Source of the DNA: Thiocapsa sp.
GTDB taxonomy: Bacteria; Pseudomonadota; Gammaproteobacteria; Chromatiales; Chromatiaceae
Reading direction: 5' to 3'
DNA length: 64,000 bases
NCBI RefSeq assembly: GCF_018399035.1
Contig: NZ_CP073760.1
Coordinates: forward strand, 1,426,001-1,490,000
The position numbers and the translations under genes were made by a program. Below, in pieces: positions 36,014 through 44,799 of this stretch; position 1 is the first letter of the stretch; every line of letters starts with the position of its first letter. The notes beneath the pieces were generated by a model that saw only the letters and a list, made by a program, of their open reading frames with translations, did not search any database and was not told the origin of the DNA.

Positions 36014-36576
36014 AGGTTGTAGCGATCCGACTTGTAGAGCGCGAGATGACGCGGATCGGCGAACCAGGCGGCGGTGTGCTCGAGGCCGCGCCGGAAGCCG
36101 TCGAGACCGCCGTACGCGGGCCGCCAACCGAGGAGATCGGCGGCCTTGCGGTTGTCGGCGAAAAGGCGCTCGACCTCGCTTTTCTCGGGGCGCAGACGCT
36201 GCTCGTCGGTCAGGATCTCGATCTCGGCGCCCATCACCTCGGCGATGGTCGCCGCCGTGTCGCCGATGGAGATCTCGAAGCTGCTGCCGATGTTGATGAC
36301 CTCGCCGAGGTATTCGGTGCGTTTGCGCTGCAGGAAGCGCGCGGTGATGCGGGCCTTGGCCTCGATGCCCTGCGGCGTGAGCAGGTAGGCGTAGGCGCGC
36401 TTGTTGTCGCTCCGGCGGAAATTCCGGACCTTCACCCAGCCTTGGTCGATGAGGGCGCGCACGCAGAAGTTGGTGCTGCCCAGGCTGATGCCGAGCGCCT
36501 TCGCGAGATCGCGCTGGGTGGCGTCGGGGTGCACCTCGAGCTACTTGAGGACGCGGTAGTGGAGGTCGTCGGTCAT
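36010..36576 (-). pseudogene. chimera of MarR-EPS regulator and LegB-type epimerase
   Basis: From ATG 36576 it matches the regulator at 24,275 for about 80 residues, except that codon 12 is TAG instead of CAG. At QRKRTEYLGEVINIGSSFEI the sequence switches in frame to the C-terminal 95 residues of an NAD-dependent epimerase/dehydratase (LegB type; IEILTDEQRLRPEKSEVERL, ending at LYKSDRYNL). So a deletion fused regulator to epimerase, removing about 230 epimerase residues. A GTG restart at 36534 could still make a 174-residue fusion. Confidence 0.8.
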
Positions 36577-36710
36577 GGCGGTGTGCGTCGATGGTGCCGG
36601 GGGTGCGAGCGTGGGCGTCGGGTTCGGGACGCGGAGCGTGGGCGCAAGTTCCGCGGTGCGGAGCGTGGGCGCGAGAGCGCCACCCGCGGGGGCCTCGTTC
36701 GGTGGTCCGG

Positions 36711-36747
36711 GAAGCGCCTGCGGCGGCGCTTCTGGCACGCTACCGCC
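36711..36747 (-). promoter_or_regulatory. ops/JUMPStart element with hairpin, copy B
   Basis: Same GGCGGTAGCGTG core (36,747-36,736) and downstream GAAGCGCC hairpin as copy A. It lies ahead of the MarR-LegB chimera and legC, so it may still drive an RfaH-dependent transcript for legC and the genes below. Confidence 0.75.
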
Positions 36748-36749
36748 CT

Positions 36750-37120
36750 ACCCTGTCATGAATAGGCATCAAAAACAAAAGCATGGCGAAATTGCGTCGT
36801 CTTCCGTCTACCGGAAGGAAGGCGCATCCTATATCAGAGATTCCGCGGCAACAAGGATCGCGCGCTGGGTGTAAACCCAAAGTCGTCATGTCCCCTTCGT
36901 GCAAAGCATGTGGGCGCGCCGGTTTGGCTCGCCAATGCTCGCGCCAAGGCGCTCGACGTCTTCGTTGACGATGGTGAGGGCCACTAACTCGCTCCCACGC
37001 TCCGCGTGGGAGTGTAGCCCGACGCTCCGCGTCGCGTGGCGCGGGGTGCAGCGCAGGCAGGGCGCGTCGGCAGGGTGGCCGACCGGGATCTGCACATCGT
37101 CTCGCAAGTCGGTTACGGTC
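36750..37120. repeat. ops-marR leader repeat, copy B
   Basis: Almost identical to 24,800-25,170. The match ends about where CGTAACCGACTTGCGAGACG (minus strand) finishes; the next sequence differs. No gene. Confidence 0.7.
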
Positions 37121-37350
37121 CGCACAACGACCGACCCTACGGTTGGTAAGCGGGTCAGGATCGCGGTTCACCTGGAACCCGGTAGGGTCCGCTGTGCGGA
37201 CCGGGGGCGGCTGATACGGCGTCGATGGTGCGCATGTCATGGCCCGCGGCATCGACGGGGCGGGTTCTGCGGCCTCGGCGTGGCGGCGGTCAAACGACGC
37301 TGTTGAGGTGCGCGGCGGTTGCGGTCCGCACAGCGGACCCTACGGTTTCC
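37121..37350. repeat. gap with two GTCCGC...GCGGAC palindromes
   Basis: GGGTCCGCTGTGCGGACC near 37,185 and GGTCCGCACAGCGGACCC near 37,324 are opposite-orientation copies of the palindrome also found in the 600-bp blocks. No gene between them. Confidence 0.5.
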
Positions 37351-37354
37351 CCTC

Positions 37355-37460
37355 GTTCCCAAGCTCCGCTTGGGAATGCGGCCCGCAAAGCTCTGCTTTG
37401 CGTGTCTGCTCCGGGAAAGCAGAGCTTCCGGTACCGGATTCCCGAGCGGAGCTTGGGAAC
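37355..37460. repeat. RAYT-associated hairpin element
   Basis: GTTCCCAAGCTCCGCTTGGG then GCCCGCAAAGCTCTGCTTTG, a middle GAAAGCAGAGCTTCCGG and the closing AGCGGAGCTTGGGAACC. It sits at the 3' end of the Rpn gene, within its former downstream region. Confidence 0.7.
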
Positions 37461-37469
37461 CAGTTAAAA

Positions 37470-38673
37470 TCAGTGTTCCTCGCCAACACTCATGTGCCGT
37501 ACCGCGCGCAACCAATCCTCTCCGTCGGGACTGATGAGCAGTTGGTCGCCGAGGTCTTCCAACGTTTGGAGGTCGGCGATGCACGCAAGCAGCGGTTCGG
37601 TCTGCTCAGCGATCGTCAATCCAAAACGACGGCGTACCTGACGGACCAGGATGTGGCGGGTCGCCTCGCGACCTTGCTCAATGCCTTGCTCCATGCCTTC
37701 TCGTTTCCACTGATCGGTCCAGCTTTCCAGATTCTCGGCCAACATGTGATACACCTCGCTGAGTTCGCCAAGGGGTGGCAAGTGCACGCCGGGCAGGCGC
37801 TTGGGCAGGAAGACGCGACCGAACCAGACCGCGAAGTCACGGCGCAGGCCGGTCTGTTCCGGTGCCTTGAGCCAGTCGAGCACGGCGTGCACGATGCCCA
37901 TCGCCTCGTCCGCGCCGCGGCTCGCCTCGAGCCGAAACAGGGCCGCACTGAGGTTGCGCTCGGGCAGGGGTCCGGCGTTGGCGATGCGCTGCTCGTCGAG
38001 CAGCAGGTAAGCCTGTCGCGGGCGATAGCACTCGAGCAGCGGCGGCGCCGGCTCGATGAGCGGCTCCAGCGTCTCGGCAGCACGCCAGGGCGTGACACCA
38101 TTGTAGAGCACCACGGGCAGCACGGGCGGCAGACGTCCTGCGGCACTCAGGGTCCCGGCGCGTATGAGATCCTGGTAGAGCAGCCCGAGGTAGGTCTGGA
38201 TGCGCACGGCCATCCAGGGATCGACGGTGGATTGGAATTCCAGCAGCAGGTAGATGTAGAGCCAGTCGGGGCCCCAACGCAGACGCCAGACGATGTCGTC
38301 GGCGCGGTCGCGCAGGTCGTCGGTGTACTATACCGAGCGCACGCGGGTTTTTCGCCGCATTGCACGCCCCGCGCACGCCGGGACCGCGTTGCGCCTCCTC
38401 GCCGTAGTGACCGCTACGCCTCGTCGGCGCGCCTTGTCCCGACGCGCGCGTGACGCACCCTGCTTGGCGAAAAACCCGCGTGCGCTCGGTATCGCTTCCG
38501 CTGCAGCGCTCGAGGGTCTCGAGGTCGAGCGCTTGGACCCAGTCGCCGGGCACGAAGCCGCGCAGCAGGTCGCGCACCATCGCGGCGTGACCGTAGAGCA
38601 GTTTGTAGCCGCTGTCGTGGGTGGGGCCGCGCCGCTGTGCCTTGGATGTCTTGGATGTCTTGGGTGTCTTCAT
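37470..38673 (-). pseudogene. Rpn-type PD-(D/E)XK nuclease/transposase gene, interrupted
   Basis: The N-terminal 50 residues from ATG 38673 (RRGPTHDSGYKLLYGHAAMV and GDWVQALDLETLERCSGS) match the start of Rpn/YhgA-like proteins. The rest, TDDLRDRADDIVWRLRWG and LLLEFQSTVDPWMAVRIQTY down to the stop at 37470, is in a different frame. Between them sits a 163-bp MITE. The nuclease core (LEFQ) is intact in the second part, so the gene was functional until insertion. The C-terminal 53 codons recur at 39,225. Confidence 0.8.
38330..38492. mobile_element. 163-bp MITE with perfect 27-bp terminal inverted repeats
   Basis: Ends ATACCGAGCGCACGCGGG at 38,330 and its exact complement ending at 38,492; arms of 27 bases match fully, with TA at each border as in IS630/Tc1-mariner-type elements. 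No ORF. It interrupts the Rpn gene. Confidence 0.85.
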
Positions 38674-38783
38674 AGGGCTGATCGATTTCCCTCGCTGTTC
38701 TCTCGTTCCCTCGCCCCCGCAACGCTCTGCTTTGCGCCTCTGCTCTCGGGAAGCGGAGCTTCGAGTACCGGATTCCCAAGTGT

Positions 38784-39148
38784 AGCGGCGACTTCAGTCG
38801 CCCATAAGCCTCGGCGCGGGCATGTCGGCGACTAAAGTCGCCCTCTTCGATCTCGGTACGGGTGTCTCGGGGCGACTGAAGTCGCCCCTACCCTCTTCGA
38901 TCTCGGTACGGGTGTCTCGGGGCGACTGAAGTCGCCGCTACCCTTCTTCGATCTCGGTACGGGTGTCTCGGGGCGACTGAAGTCGCCGCTACCCTTCTTC
39001 GATCTCGGCACGGACGTCTAGGGGCGACTGAAGTCGCCGCTACCCTCTTCGACCACGGCGCGGGTGTCTCGGGAGCGTGTAGGGGCGACTTCAGTCGCCC
39101 ATAAATCTCGGCACGGACGTCTCGGGGCGACTGAAGTCGCCCCTACCC
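38784..39148. repeat. 51-bp tandem array 1
   Basis: Six to seven units of about 51 bp, each GGGGCGACTGAAGTCGCC + CTACCCTTCTTCGATCTCGG + TACGGGTGTCTC with small changes (CCGCT/CCCCT, TACGG/CACGG). Each unit holds the palindrome GGCGACTGAAGTCGCC. The edges are degenerate units in opposite orientation (GGCGACTTCAGTCGCC). Confidence 0.85.
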
Positions 39149-39149
39149 T

Positions 39150-39222
39150 CTCTGCTTTGCGTGGCTGCTCTGGGAAAGCAGAGCTTCCGGTACCGGGTTC
39201 CCAAGCGGAGCTTGGGAACCCG
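39150..39222. repeat. RAYT-associated hairpin element, right half
   Basis: Begins CTCTGCTTTGCGTGGCTG and ends with the AGCGGAGCTTGGGAACC arm; the left arm is missing and joined straight to the tandem array. Confidence 0.6.
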
Positions 39223-39224
39223 CT

Positions 39225-39383
39225 AAAATCAGTGTTCCTCGCCAACACTCATGTGCCGTACCGCGCGCAACCATTCCTCTCCGTCGGGACTGATGAGCAG
39301 TTGATCGCCGAGGTCTTCCAACGTTTGGAGGTCGGCGATGCACGCAAGCAGCGGTTCGGTCTGCTCGGCGATCGTCAATCCAA
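39225..39383 (-). pseudogene. C-terminal scrap of the Rpn gene
   Basis: Nearly identical to 37,466-37,622, the last 53 codons of the interrupted Rpn gene (GDQLLISPDGEEWLRAVRHM). It ends abruptly where the sequence switches to the GGGAAATAGGGGACGTACCA repeat also found at 25,178. Confidence 0.8.
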
Positions 39384-39506
39384 GGGAAATAGGGGACGTA
39401 CCACGGAATCATGCACCCGGCTAGGGAAAGGACTGGATCAATTGAAGACGCATTGAGCCACGTACCCTTCCGCTCCAGACCTTATTGAACGGTGACTCAG
39501 ACATCG

Positions 39507-40107
39507 ATGGTCAATCCGTCCTGCTGAATCTGTTCGCTGTCGTCGAGTGTCACGATGTTGCCTCGGCTTAAGCGATTTCCGCAAACTTCCATACCCGTAG
39601 GTTGTGCTGACGATAGGAAGCACAACTTGCGCCGACGGTTGGTTGTGCCTCGCACGGCTCGGCACAACCTACGCCCTGTCGTCGAGTGTCACGATGTTGC
39701 CTCGGCTTAAGCCGCAACGTTCCAGGTGATTGTGAGGCCGTCGGTCCGCACAGCGGACCCTACAGTCGATACGCCGTGCGGCCTCGCTCGTAAGACCGGC
39801 CACCCAAAACATCAGTCGCTCGTGACATCCGCTCCGCGGTGTCACGCATGCCCCGTGGCGCTCTGCGCCACGTGCCACGATGGCCGTAGTTACGAGCAAG
39901 GCCCGCCGTGCGGACCTTGGGCGGTCGCCACCCAAGGCGGCCGGATTCGGGAGCAAGGCATGGATGACGTCCAACCGATCGGGCACACCGCCGGTGTTGA
40001 AGGCGGTCGCCGGGATGGCGCCGGCGGGGCACACTCAGGAATCGCATGCCGCACCAAATCGCCCAAGGTCTTCACTGCGAGTACCTGGTTCGTGAGCTTC
40101 CAATCCC
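39507..40107. repeat. 600-bp repeat block, copy 3, with a foldback inserted
   Basis: Same block as at 27,093 and 30,820. Here a 100-bp foldback (39,580-39,678; arms GTAGGTTGTGC and GCACAACCTAC) is inserted and flanked by a duplicated GTCGTCGAGTGTCACGATGT stretch (39,540 and 39,680). The right end stops at CTTCCAATCC, inside the gene following the PtuA-like ATPase. Confidence 0.8.
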
Positions 40108-40255
40108 TCGCAACCGCATAGAGGTTTTCGCCCCTGCGCGGAGTCAGTTTCACTTTTTTGCCCTGTTCGGTGAATGCTTGCGGTCCGTCGCAGAGTGCAG
40201 GTTGACCGCTCGGCATGCGCTGACAGAGACAGTGCTGATATGGCTTCAGATCCAT
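40108..40255 (-). pseudogene. truncated partner gene of the PtuA-like ATPase
   Basis: ATG at 40255 overlaps the ATPase stop region. It reads MDLKPYQHCLCQRMPSGQPA and TEQGKKVKLTPRRGENLYAV for 48 codons, then joins the 600-bp repeat block. The Cys-Leu-Cys opening hints at a metal site, but no family is recognised. Loss of this partner probably leaves the ATPase alone. Confidence 0.5.
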
Positions 40256-41472
40256 CAGGCTTTATGAGCCCACTCGATATCCCGCATGGTTTCATAAACC
40301 CTGGCCATTGCATTGAACTGCTCCAACAATCGATCATCGATGAGGCCGAGATCCTGATCCAAAAGCGACTCCATGTGACCCTTCTGCATCAAATAAGCGG
40401 CCACCTGGCTTGGATCGAGCGCCAACAGCTTTTGAGCGACTGGATCATCGATCGTACGTTTTTTAATGCGATCCCGCTTTAGATGGTTGTTGATCGAGCC
40501 AACAACATAGGGGCTATGCGTAGTCAGAATAAACTGAGTGTTTGGAAAGGTGGCCAGTAAATCGCCGATAATCCGACGCTGCCATGCCGGATGCAGATGC
40601 AGATCGACCTCGTCGATCATGACGACCGCCTCCGCGGAGAGCGGATCATCGAGGTGGGGGTTGGCGATGGCCATCCTTGCACTCAAGTCGATGACAAGCC
40701 CAAGGAGCGTTTTGTAACCGTCGCTGAGCTGCGCGATATCAAGGGTTTGACCACCGTGCTGCACGGTTAAGCGCAGCGGATTGAGCTTGACTTGGGGGTC
40801 TGAAATATCGGTAAACATGCGCGTCATCGCAGATCGGACCGCGTCGAGCTCTTTCAACCTGAAATCAAAGCTCTTTCGCTCTCGCTGCAACCGAATTTCT
40901 TCATTCTCCTTGTTGTAGAACCAGACAAACGCCGACTTGAAGCGAGTGGTTGCCGTCAGCGCTCCCGCCAGGGCTTCGAACCTGTCGTGCGCCTTGGGAA
41001 ATCCTTTTCTGTTTTGGGGCAAATCGAGTAGTGCGCGACTGACACCATAAAAAACGAACACCGGCAGATCGAAGGTATCGCCGCGATTGTGCGGATCAAG
41101 GATCCATTCATCGATATGCCGGTCGATGAGTGACGTCCCGATTCTGCTCGGCAGGGATTTGGCGGTGGTTCGCGACTGATCCCGCTTTTGCATCCGATCC
41201 CAAACCAAGCCATCGATGGTTTCCAATGCCACGCGTGTATAAGGCGCGACTCGACCCTCTGCTTGGCGAATGTCACCTCGCTTTTTGAAGTTGATCCCGA
41301 CCACCCCCGGCAGGCGCATCGGCACGACCCCAAGTCCAATCGCTAGACCATCGAGGATGGTTGTCTTGCCGGAACCGTTCTCGCCCATCAAAACCGTCAG
41401 GCGCAGGCCGAAGTCGATGGACAACAACGTCTTCGCGCGAAAGTTTTCGAGCTGAAGGGTTTTAATTTTCAT
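40255..41472 (-). CDS. AAA family ATPase, OLD/PtuA-like
   Basis: 405 residues. Walker A GENGSGKTT at 30-38, signature LSDGYKTLLGLVIDL, Walker B VVMIDEVDLHLHP near 285, then ILTTHSPYVV. This is the RecF/OLD-like ATPase outline shared by PtuA of Septu and retron-associated ATPases. No TOPRIM domain. AT-richer than flanks, so probably recently gained. It begins at the very point where the legC copy is cut off, and its downstream partner gene is truncated. Confidence 0.75.
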   Translation of the reverse strand: MKIKTLQLENFRAKTLLSIDFGLRLTVLMGENGSGKTTILDGLAIGLGVVPMRLPGVVGINFKKRGDIRQAEGRVAPYTRVALETIDGLVWDRMQKRDQSRTTAKSLPSRIGTSLIDRHIDEWILDPHNRGDTFDLPVFVFYGVSRALLDLPQNRKGFPKAHDRFEALAGALTATTRFKSAFVWFYNKENEEIRLQRERKSFDFRLKELDAVRSAMTRMFTDISDPQVKLNPLRLTVQHGGQTLDIAQLSDGYKTLLGLVIDLSARMAIANPHLDDPLSAEAVVMIDEVDLHLHPAWQRRIIGDLLATFPNTQFILTTHSPYVVGSINNHLKRDRIKKRTIDDPVAQKLLALDPSQVAAYLMQKGHMESLLDQDLGLIDDRLLEQFNAMARVYETMRDIEWAHKA

Positions 41473-42268
41473 CGGCCAACCGGTCGTTGAAGCCGACCGC
41501 GTCGTGCTCGTAGGCCCAGCGGTGCGGCACCTTGGCGGTGGTGGTCAGGTGCTTGGCGCGCCGGGCAAGGTCGGTGTCGTCGGTCAGGATGGCCCCGCCT
41601 CCGCCGGTGGTGATGGTCTTGTTGCCGTTGAAGCTGAGTGTGCCGAGGCGGCCGAGCGTGCCGGTGTGCCGGTCGTGATAGATGGAGCCGAGTGATTCGG
41701 CGGCGTCTTCCACCAGGGTCAACCGGAATTCGCGGGCCACGACGAGCAGACCATCCAGGTCGCAGGGGTGGCCGAAGGTGTGCATCGGGACAACGGCGCG
41801 GATGCGCCGACCGGTCAGACGGTTGATGCTGCCCTGCCCGGCCGCCGGCTCGGCGATGGAGCGAAGCCAGTCACGCAGCGCGTCCGGGGCGAGACCCAGG
41901 GTGCGCTCGTCGCTGTCGGCGAAGTGCGGCACGGCCCCGCAATAACGCACGGCGTTGGCGGTCGCGACAAAGGTGAGCGCAGGCACGATGACCTCGTCGT
42001 TGGCTTCGACCCCGGCGAGCAGCAGTGCCACATGCAAGGCCGCGGTGCCGTTGACGACCGCGACGGCGTGACGGGCGCCGGTACAGGCCGCAAGATCGGC
42101 CTCGAATCGGTCGACGTAGCGTCCGACCGAGGAGACGAAGGTCGAGTCGATGCAGTCCTGGACATAGCGCGACTCGTTGCCGGCGAAGCGTGGCTCGTGC
42201 AGGTTGACCGGGCCGGGGCCGACGACGTCTCGGATGGCCGCAACAATGGCTTCAGGCAGGCTGTTCAC
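41462..42268 (-). pseudogene. truncated second copy of legC
   Basis: From GTG 42268, about 95 percent identical by eye to residues 1-264 of the intact legC, including the PLP Lys (NGNKTITTGGG). At VGFNDRL it runs into the ATPase start: the last codons ADEN plus stop are the ATPase's own ATG AAA ATT AA. The C-terminal 120 residues are missing, so it is inactive. Confidence 0.85.
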
Positions 42269-42271
42269 AGT

Positions 42272-42377
42272 TGGTGCTGCCCAGGCTGATGCCGAGCGCC
42301 TTCGCGAGATCGCGCTGGGTGGCGTCGGGGTGCACCTCGAGCTACTTGAGGACGCGGTAGTGGAGGTCGTCGGTCAT
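42272..42377 (-). pseudogene. remnant of the MarR-EPS regulator gene
   Basis: Holds only the first 35 codons (MTDDLHYRVLK, stop, LEVHPDATQRDLAKALGISL), with the same TAG at codon 12 as the chimera at 36,010. It then joins directly to the start of the legC copy. So this copy has lost most of marR and all of legB. Confidence 0.8.
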
Positions 42378-42483
42378 GGCGGTGTGCGTCGATGGTGCCG
42401 GGGGTGCGAGCGTGGGCGTCGGGTTCGCGACGCGGAGCGTGGGCGCGAGGGCGCCACCCGCGGGGGCCTCGTTCGGTGGTCCG

Positions 42484-42521
42484 GGAAGCGCCTGCGGCGG
42501 CGCTTCAGGCACGCTACCGCC
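42484..42521 (-). promoter_or_regulatory. ops/JUMPStart element with hairpin, copy C
   Basis: GGCGGTAGCGTG core at 42,521-42,510 followed by the same GAAGCGCC hairpin. It leads into the marR remnant and truncated legC, then the PtuA-like ATPase; any transcript started here would now mainly express the ATPase. Confidence 0.75.
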
Positions 42522-42699
42522 CTACCCTGTCATGAATAGGCATCAAAAACAAAAGCATGGCGAAATTGCGTCGTCTTCCGTCTACCGGAAGGAAGGCGCA
42601 TCCTATATCAGAGATTCCGCGGCAACAAGGATCGCGCGCTGGGTGTAAACCCAAAGTCGTCATGTCCCCTTCGTGCAAAGCATGTGTAGGCTCAGCAAG

Positions 42700-42980
42700 C
42701 GGCGTCGGTGCGGCCCTGCGCAAGCTCAGTCAGGCGCAGACGCATCCGCCACAGCTCCAAGACGGAAAGCGCGTTGATGCAGCACACGGGATCCGCGGCC
42801 AAAGCGGTCGTCAGGCGCTCGCTCGGCATCGGGCACACCGGGCGTTGCTACGCTGCTGATCCATGACGTGGTGGCCACGGCACGCGCGGTGGGATCATGC
42901 TCGCCGCGACGATTGACTTCCAAAGCCACCATCTCGGGAACCAGAATGCTGGGGGCGGCTTGTTGAAGGATTTGGATCAT
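42700..42980 (-). pseudogene. fused scraps of VapC and DUF3368 toxin genes
   Basis: 42,855-42,980 repeats part of the DUF3368 gene at 44,922 (PSILVPEMVALEVNRRGEHD). It is preceded by the first codons of a UPF0175 gene (MIQI) with the rest of that antitoxin missing. It is followed by 42,700-42,830 reading LTTALAADPVCCINALSVLE, typical of a VapC PIN domain middle. All are fragments. Confidence 0.5.
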
Positions 42981-43134
42981 GATGTCGTCACGGTTCGGTT
43001 TTGTTTCGATTGAAAACATCGTGTATCGGTCGATCGAGCGTGTGAGCATACCCGCCGACATGCATAACCCCACTGCATCACCGTCCCCATCGCCAGATCT
43101 CGGTTCACCCGCCGGCCGAGCAGGGTTTCCCCCT

Positions 43135-43428
43135 CGTTCCCAAGCTCCGCTTGGGAATGCGGCCTGCAAAGCTCTGCTTTGCGAACCCCGGCGACACCTC
43201 GGCAGACATCGCTGAGCCACGAGAAGCTGAGCTTCTCGCACCGGGTTCCCAAGCGGAGCTTGGGAACCAGTTCAACCCGTGCAAGGATGACCGCTCGTTC
43301 CCCCTCGTTCCCAAGCTCTGCTTGGGAACGCGGCCCGCAAAGCTCTGCTTTGCGAACCCCCGCGGCACCTCGGCAGACATCGCTTAGCCACGAGAAGCTG
43401 AGCTTCTCGGACCGGGCTCCCAAGCAGA
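43135..43428. repeat. two RAYT-associated hairpin elements in tandem
   Basis: Copies at 43,135-43,270 and 43,307-43,428 (the second loses its right arm). They differ in CTCCGCTTGGGAA versus CTCTGCTTGGGAA and carry the variant middle GAGAAGCTGAGCTTCTC. They lie directly 3' of hicA. Confidence 0.75.
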
Positions 43429-43430
43429 GA

Positions 43431-43610
43431 TCACTCTGCACCTAGGCTTTTTAGGATCTTTCTTGCCAAGGGCTCCTTGATCTCGGTATGCCGAGGCACG
43501 GCTTCAGTTTTTCCGTTGGCTGGATTGACCCACAGCGCATGCGATGCCCCCTCGCGTTTCAAGTAGCAGCCGGCGATTCTCAGCTTTCGCTCCAGGAAAA
43601 GTCTTTTCAT
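43431..43610 (-). CDS. hicA: HicA-type mRNA interferase toxin
   Basis: 59 residues: it opens MKRLFLERKLRIAGCYLKRE, followed by GASHALWVNP and ends LARKILKSLGAE. Double-stranded-RNA-binding-like HicA fold with the catalytic His in GASHALW. ATG 43610 overlaps the hicB stop (ATGA), so translation is coupled. Antitoxin first is one of the known hicAB orders. Short genes like this are easily missed; size is normal for HicA. Confidence 0.8.
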   Translation of the reverse strand: MKRLFLERKLRIAGCYLKREGASHALWVNPANGKTEAVPRHTEIKEPLARKILKSLGAE

Positions 43611-43825
43611 CCAATGGCGACCGTGTCGCAGATGGCATCATGCGGAAGGCCGCGTAGGATGTCCGACGTGCGGTCGTCCAGAATCATTTCGATGGCCTGT
43701 CGTAGACTCTCCTTGGTTTCCTCGAGCGTTTCTCCCTGTCCATTCGCGCCGGGTATTTCCGGGCAAATCGCCCAAAATCCGCCTTCCGGGGCCGGCTCGA
43801 TAATCGCCGTGAATTCGCCTTTCAT
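43607..43825 (-). CDS. hicB: HicB-type antitoxin
   Basis: 72 residues. Partial RNase H-like HicB fold: FTAIIEPAPEGGFWAICPEI and GQGETLEETKESLRQAIEMI are the family hallmarks. No separate C-terminal DNA-binding domain is present, as in the short HicB group. Pairs with the HicA gene immediately downstream. Confidence 0.85.
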   Translation of the reverse strand: MKGEFTAIIEPAPEGGFWAICPEIPGANGQGETLEETKESLRQAIEMILDDRTSDILRGLPHDAICDTVAIG

Positions 43826-43931
43826 GCGTGATTCTCGTTGGTCTTCGGAGGAAAAGGAAAATAGGGATGCACCCTGAAATGCTCTGTCCGCCAGAGTTGG
43901 GAACGTGGTTCTGGTCCACTTTGCTCACCCT

Positions 43932-44064
43932 CGTTCCCAAGCTCTGCTTGGGAACGCGGCCCGCAAAGCTCTGCTTTGCGAACCCCCGAACACCTCGGCA
44001 GGCTCGCTTAGCCACGAGAAGCTGAGCTTCTGGGGCCGGGTTCCCAAGCGGAGCTTGGGAACCA
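43932..44064. repeat. RAYT-associated hairpin element, left of the RAYT gene
   Basis: Complete copy with both arms, GTTCCCAAGCTCTGCTTGGG to AGCGGAGCTTGGGAACC, 20 bp from the 3' end of the RAYT gene. Confidence 0.8.
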
Positions 44065-44083
44065 GGGCAACCAGGGCAAGACC

Positions 44084-44617
44084 TTACCAATCAGGGTCGA
44101 TATCGATGACACCCGCCATGCCGGCATAGTTGCGTGCGCTCGACCAGCGCCAGTGCTCCGGCAGATCGACATAGCCGCGTTTGACCGGGTTATCGTGGAT
44201 GTAATCGAGCTTCTGGCGCATGACCGCCTCGTGCTCGATCCGCTGAGGATGGCTCCCTTCCTCCCAGAACTGATAGCTCGACGCCTGTTTGTGACGACGC
44301 TTGAACAAGGCGAGCAGATCGAGCAGCCGACCGGCATTTGCGGCCTTTAGTTGGTCGATGATCTGCCGTGCGGTATAGGACTTGAAACGCTGGATCAGGC
44401 GCGGGAGCTCGGGCGCGTAGGCCACTAGATGCAAATGGTTTTCGAGGATGACGAAACCATGCAGACGCAATCCCTCGTTGCGCTGTAACCAGCGCCAGGA
44501 TTCCAGCACGACCTCAACGCTTTGCGAACGGGTAAAAACGGGCAGCCAGTGGTTGACGGTCATGGTCATGAAGTAAGGCGCATCCTCGCCGACGAAGCGA
44601 TAGCGACTGCGCGGCAT
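44084..44617 (-). CDS. REP-associated tyrosine transposase (RAYT)
   Basis: 177 residues from ATG 44617 (MPRSRYRFVGEDAPYFMTMT). HUH-type Y1 nuclease of the IS200-like family: the HUH pair is HLHLVAYAPE, the nucleophile Tyr lies in FKSYTARQIIDQLK, and the tail has QKLDYIHDNPVKRGYVDLPE, the RAYT signature. RAYTs cut single-stranded DNA at REP hairpins. It is bracketed by hairpin elements on both sides, most likely its substrate. A 5' scrap of the same gene lies at 53,405. Confidence 0.9.
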   Translation of the reverse strand: MPRSRYRFVGEDAPYFMTMTVNHWLPVFTRSQSVEVVLESWRWLQRNEGLRLHGFVILENHLHLVAYAPELPRLIQRFKSYTARQIIDQLKAANAGRLLDLLALFKRRHKQASSYQFWEEGSHPQRIEHEAVMRQKLDYIHDNPVKRGYVDLPEHWRWSSARNYAGMAGVIDIDPDW

Positions 44618-44663
44618 CGTTGATCCTCCCTTCAGTCTTGCTGTTCCCCAGCTTCTGCCCCCT

Positions 44664-44799
44664 CGTTCCCAAGCTCCGCTTGGGAATGCGGCCCGCAAAG
44701 CTCTGCTTTGCGAACCCCGGCGTCACCTCTGCAGATATCGAGCGGGCACGCGAAGCAGAGCTTCCGGGGCCGGGTTCCCAAGCAGAGCTTGGGAACCAA
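44664..44799. repeat. RAYT-associated hairpin element, right of the RAYT gene
   Basis: Complete copy. It forms the new 3' end of the DUF3368 frame, whose last family codons (MLLIGE) run into it. Confidence 0.8.

Noticed and set aside
38830..39148. CRISPR array
   Set aside because: The 51-bp units repeat completely; there are no unique spacers between constant repeats and no cas genes nearby.
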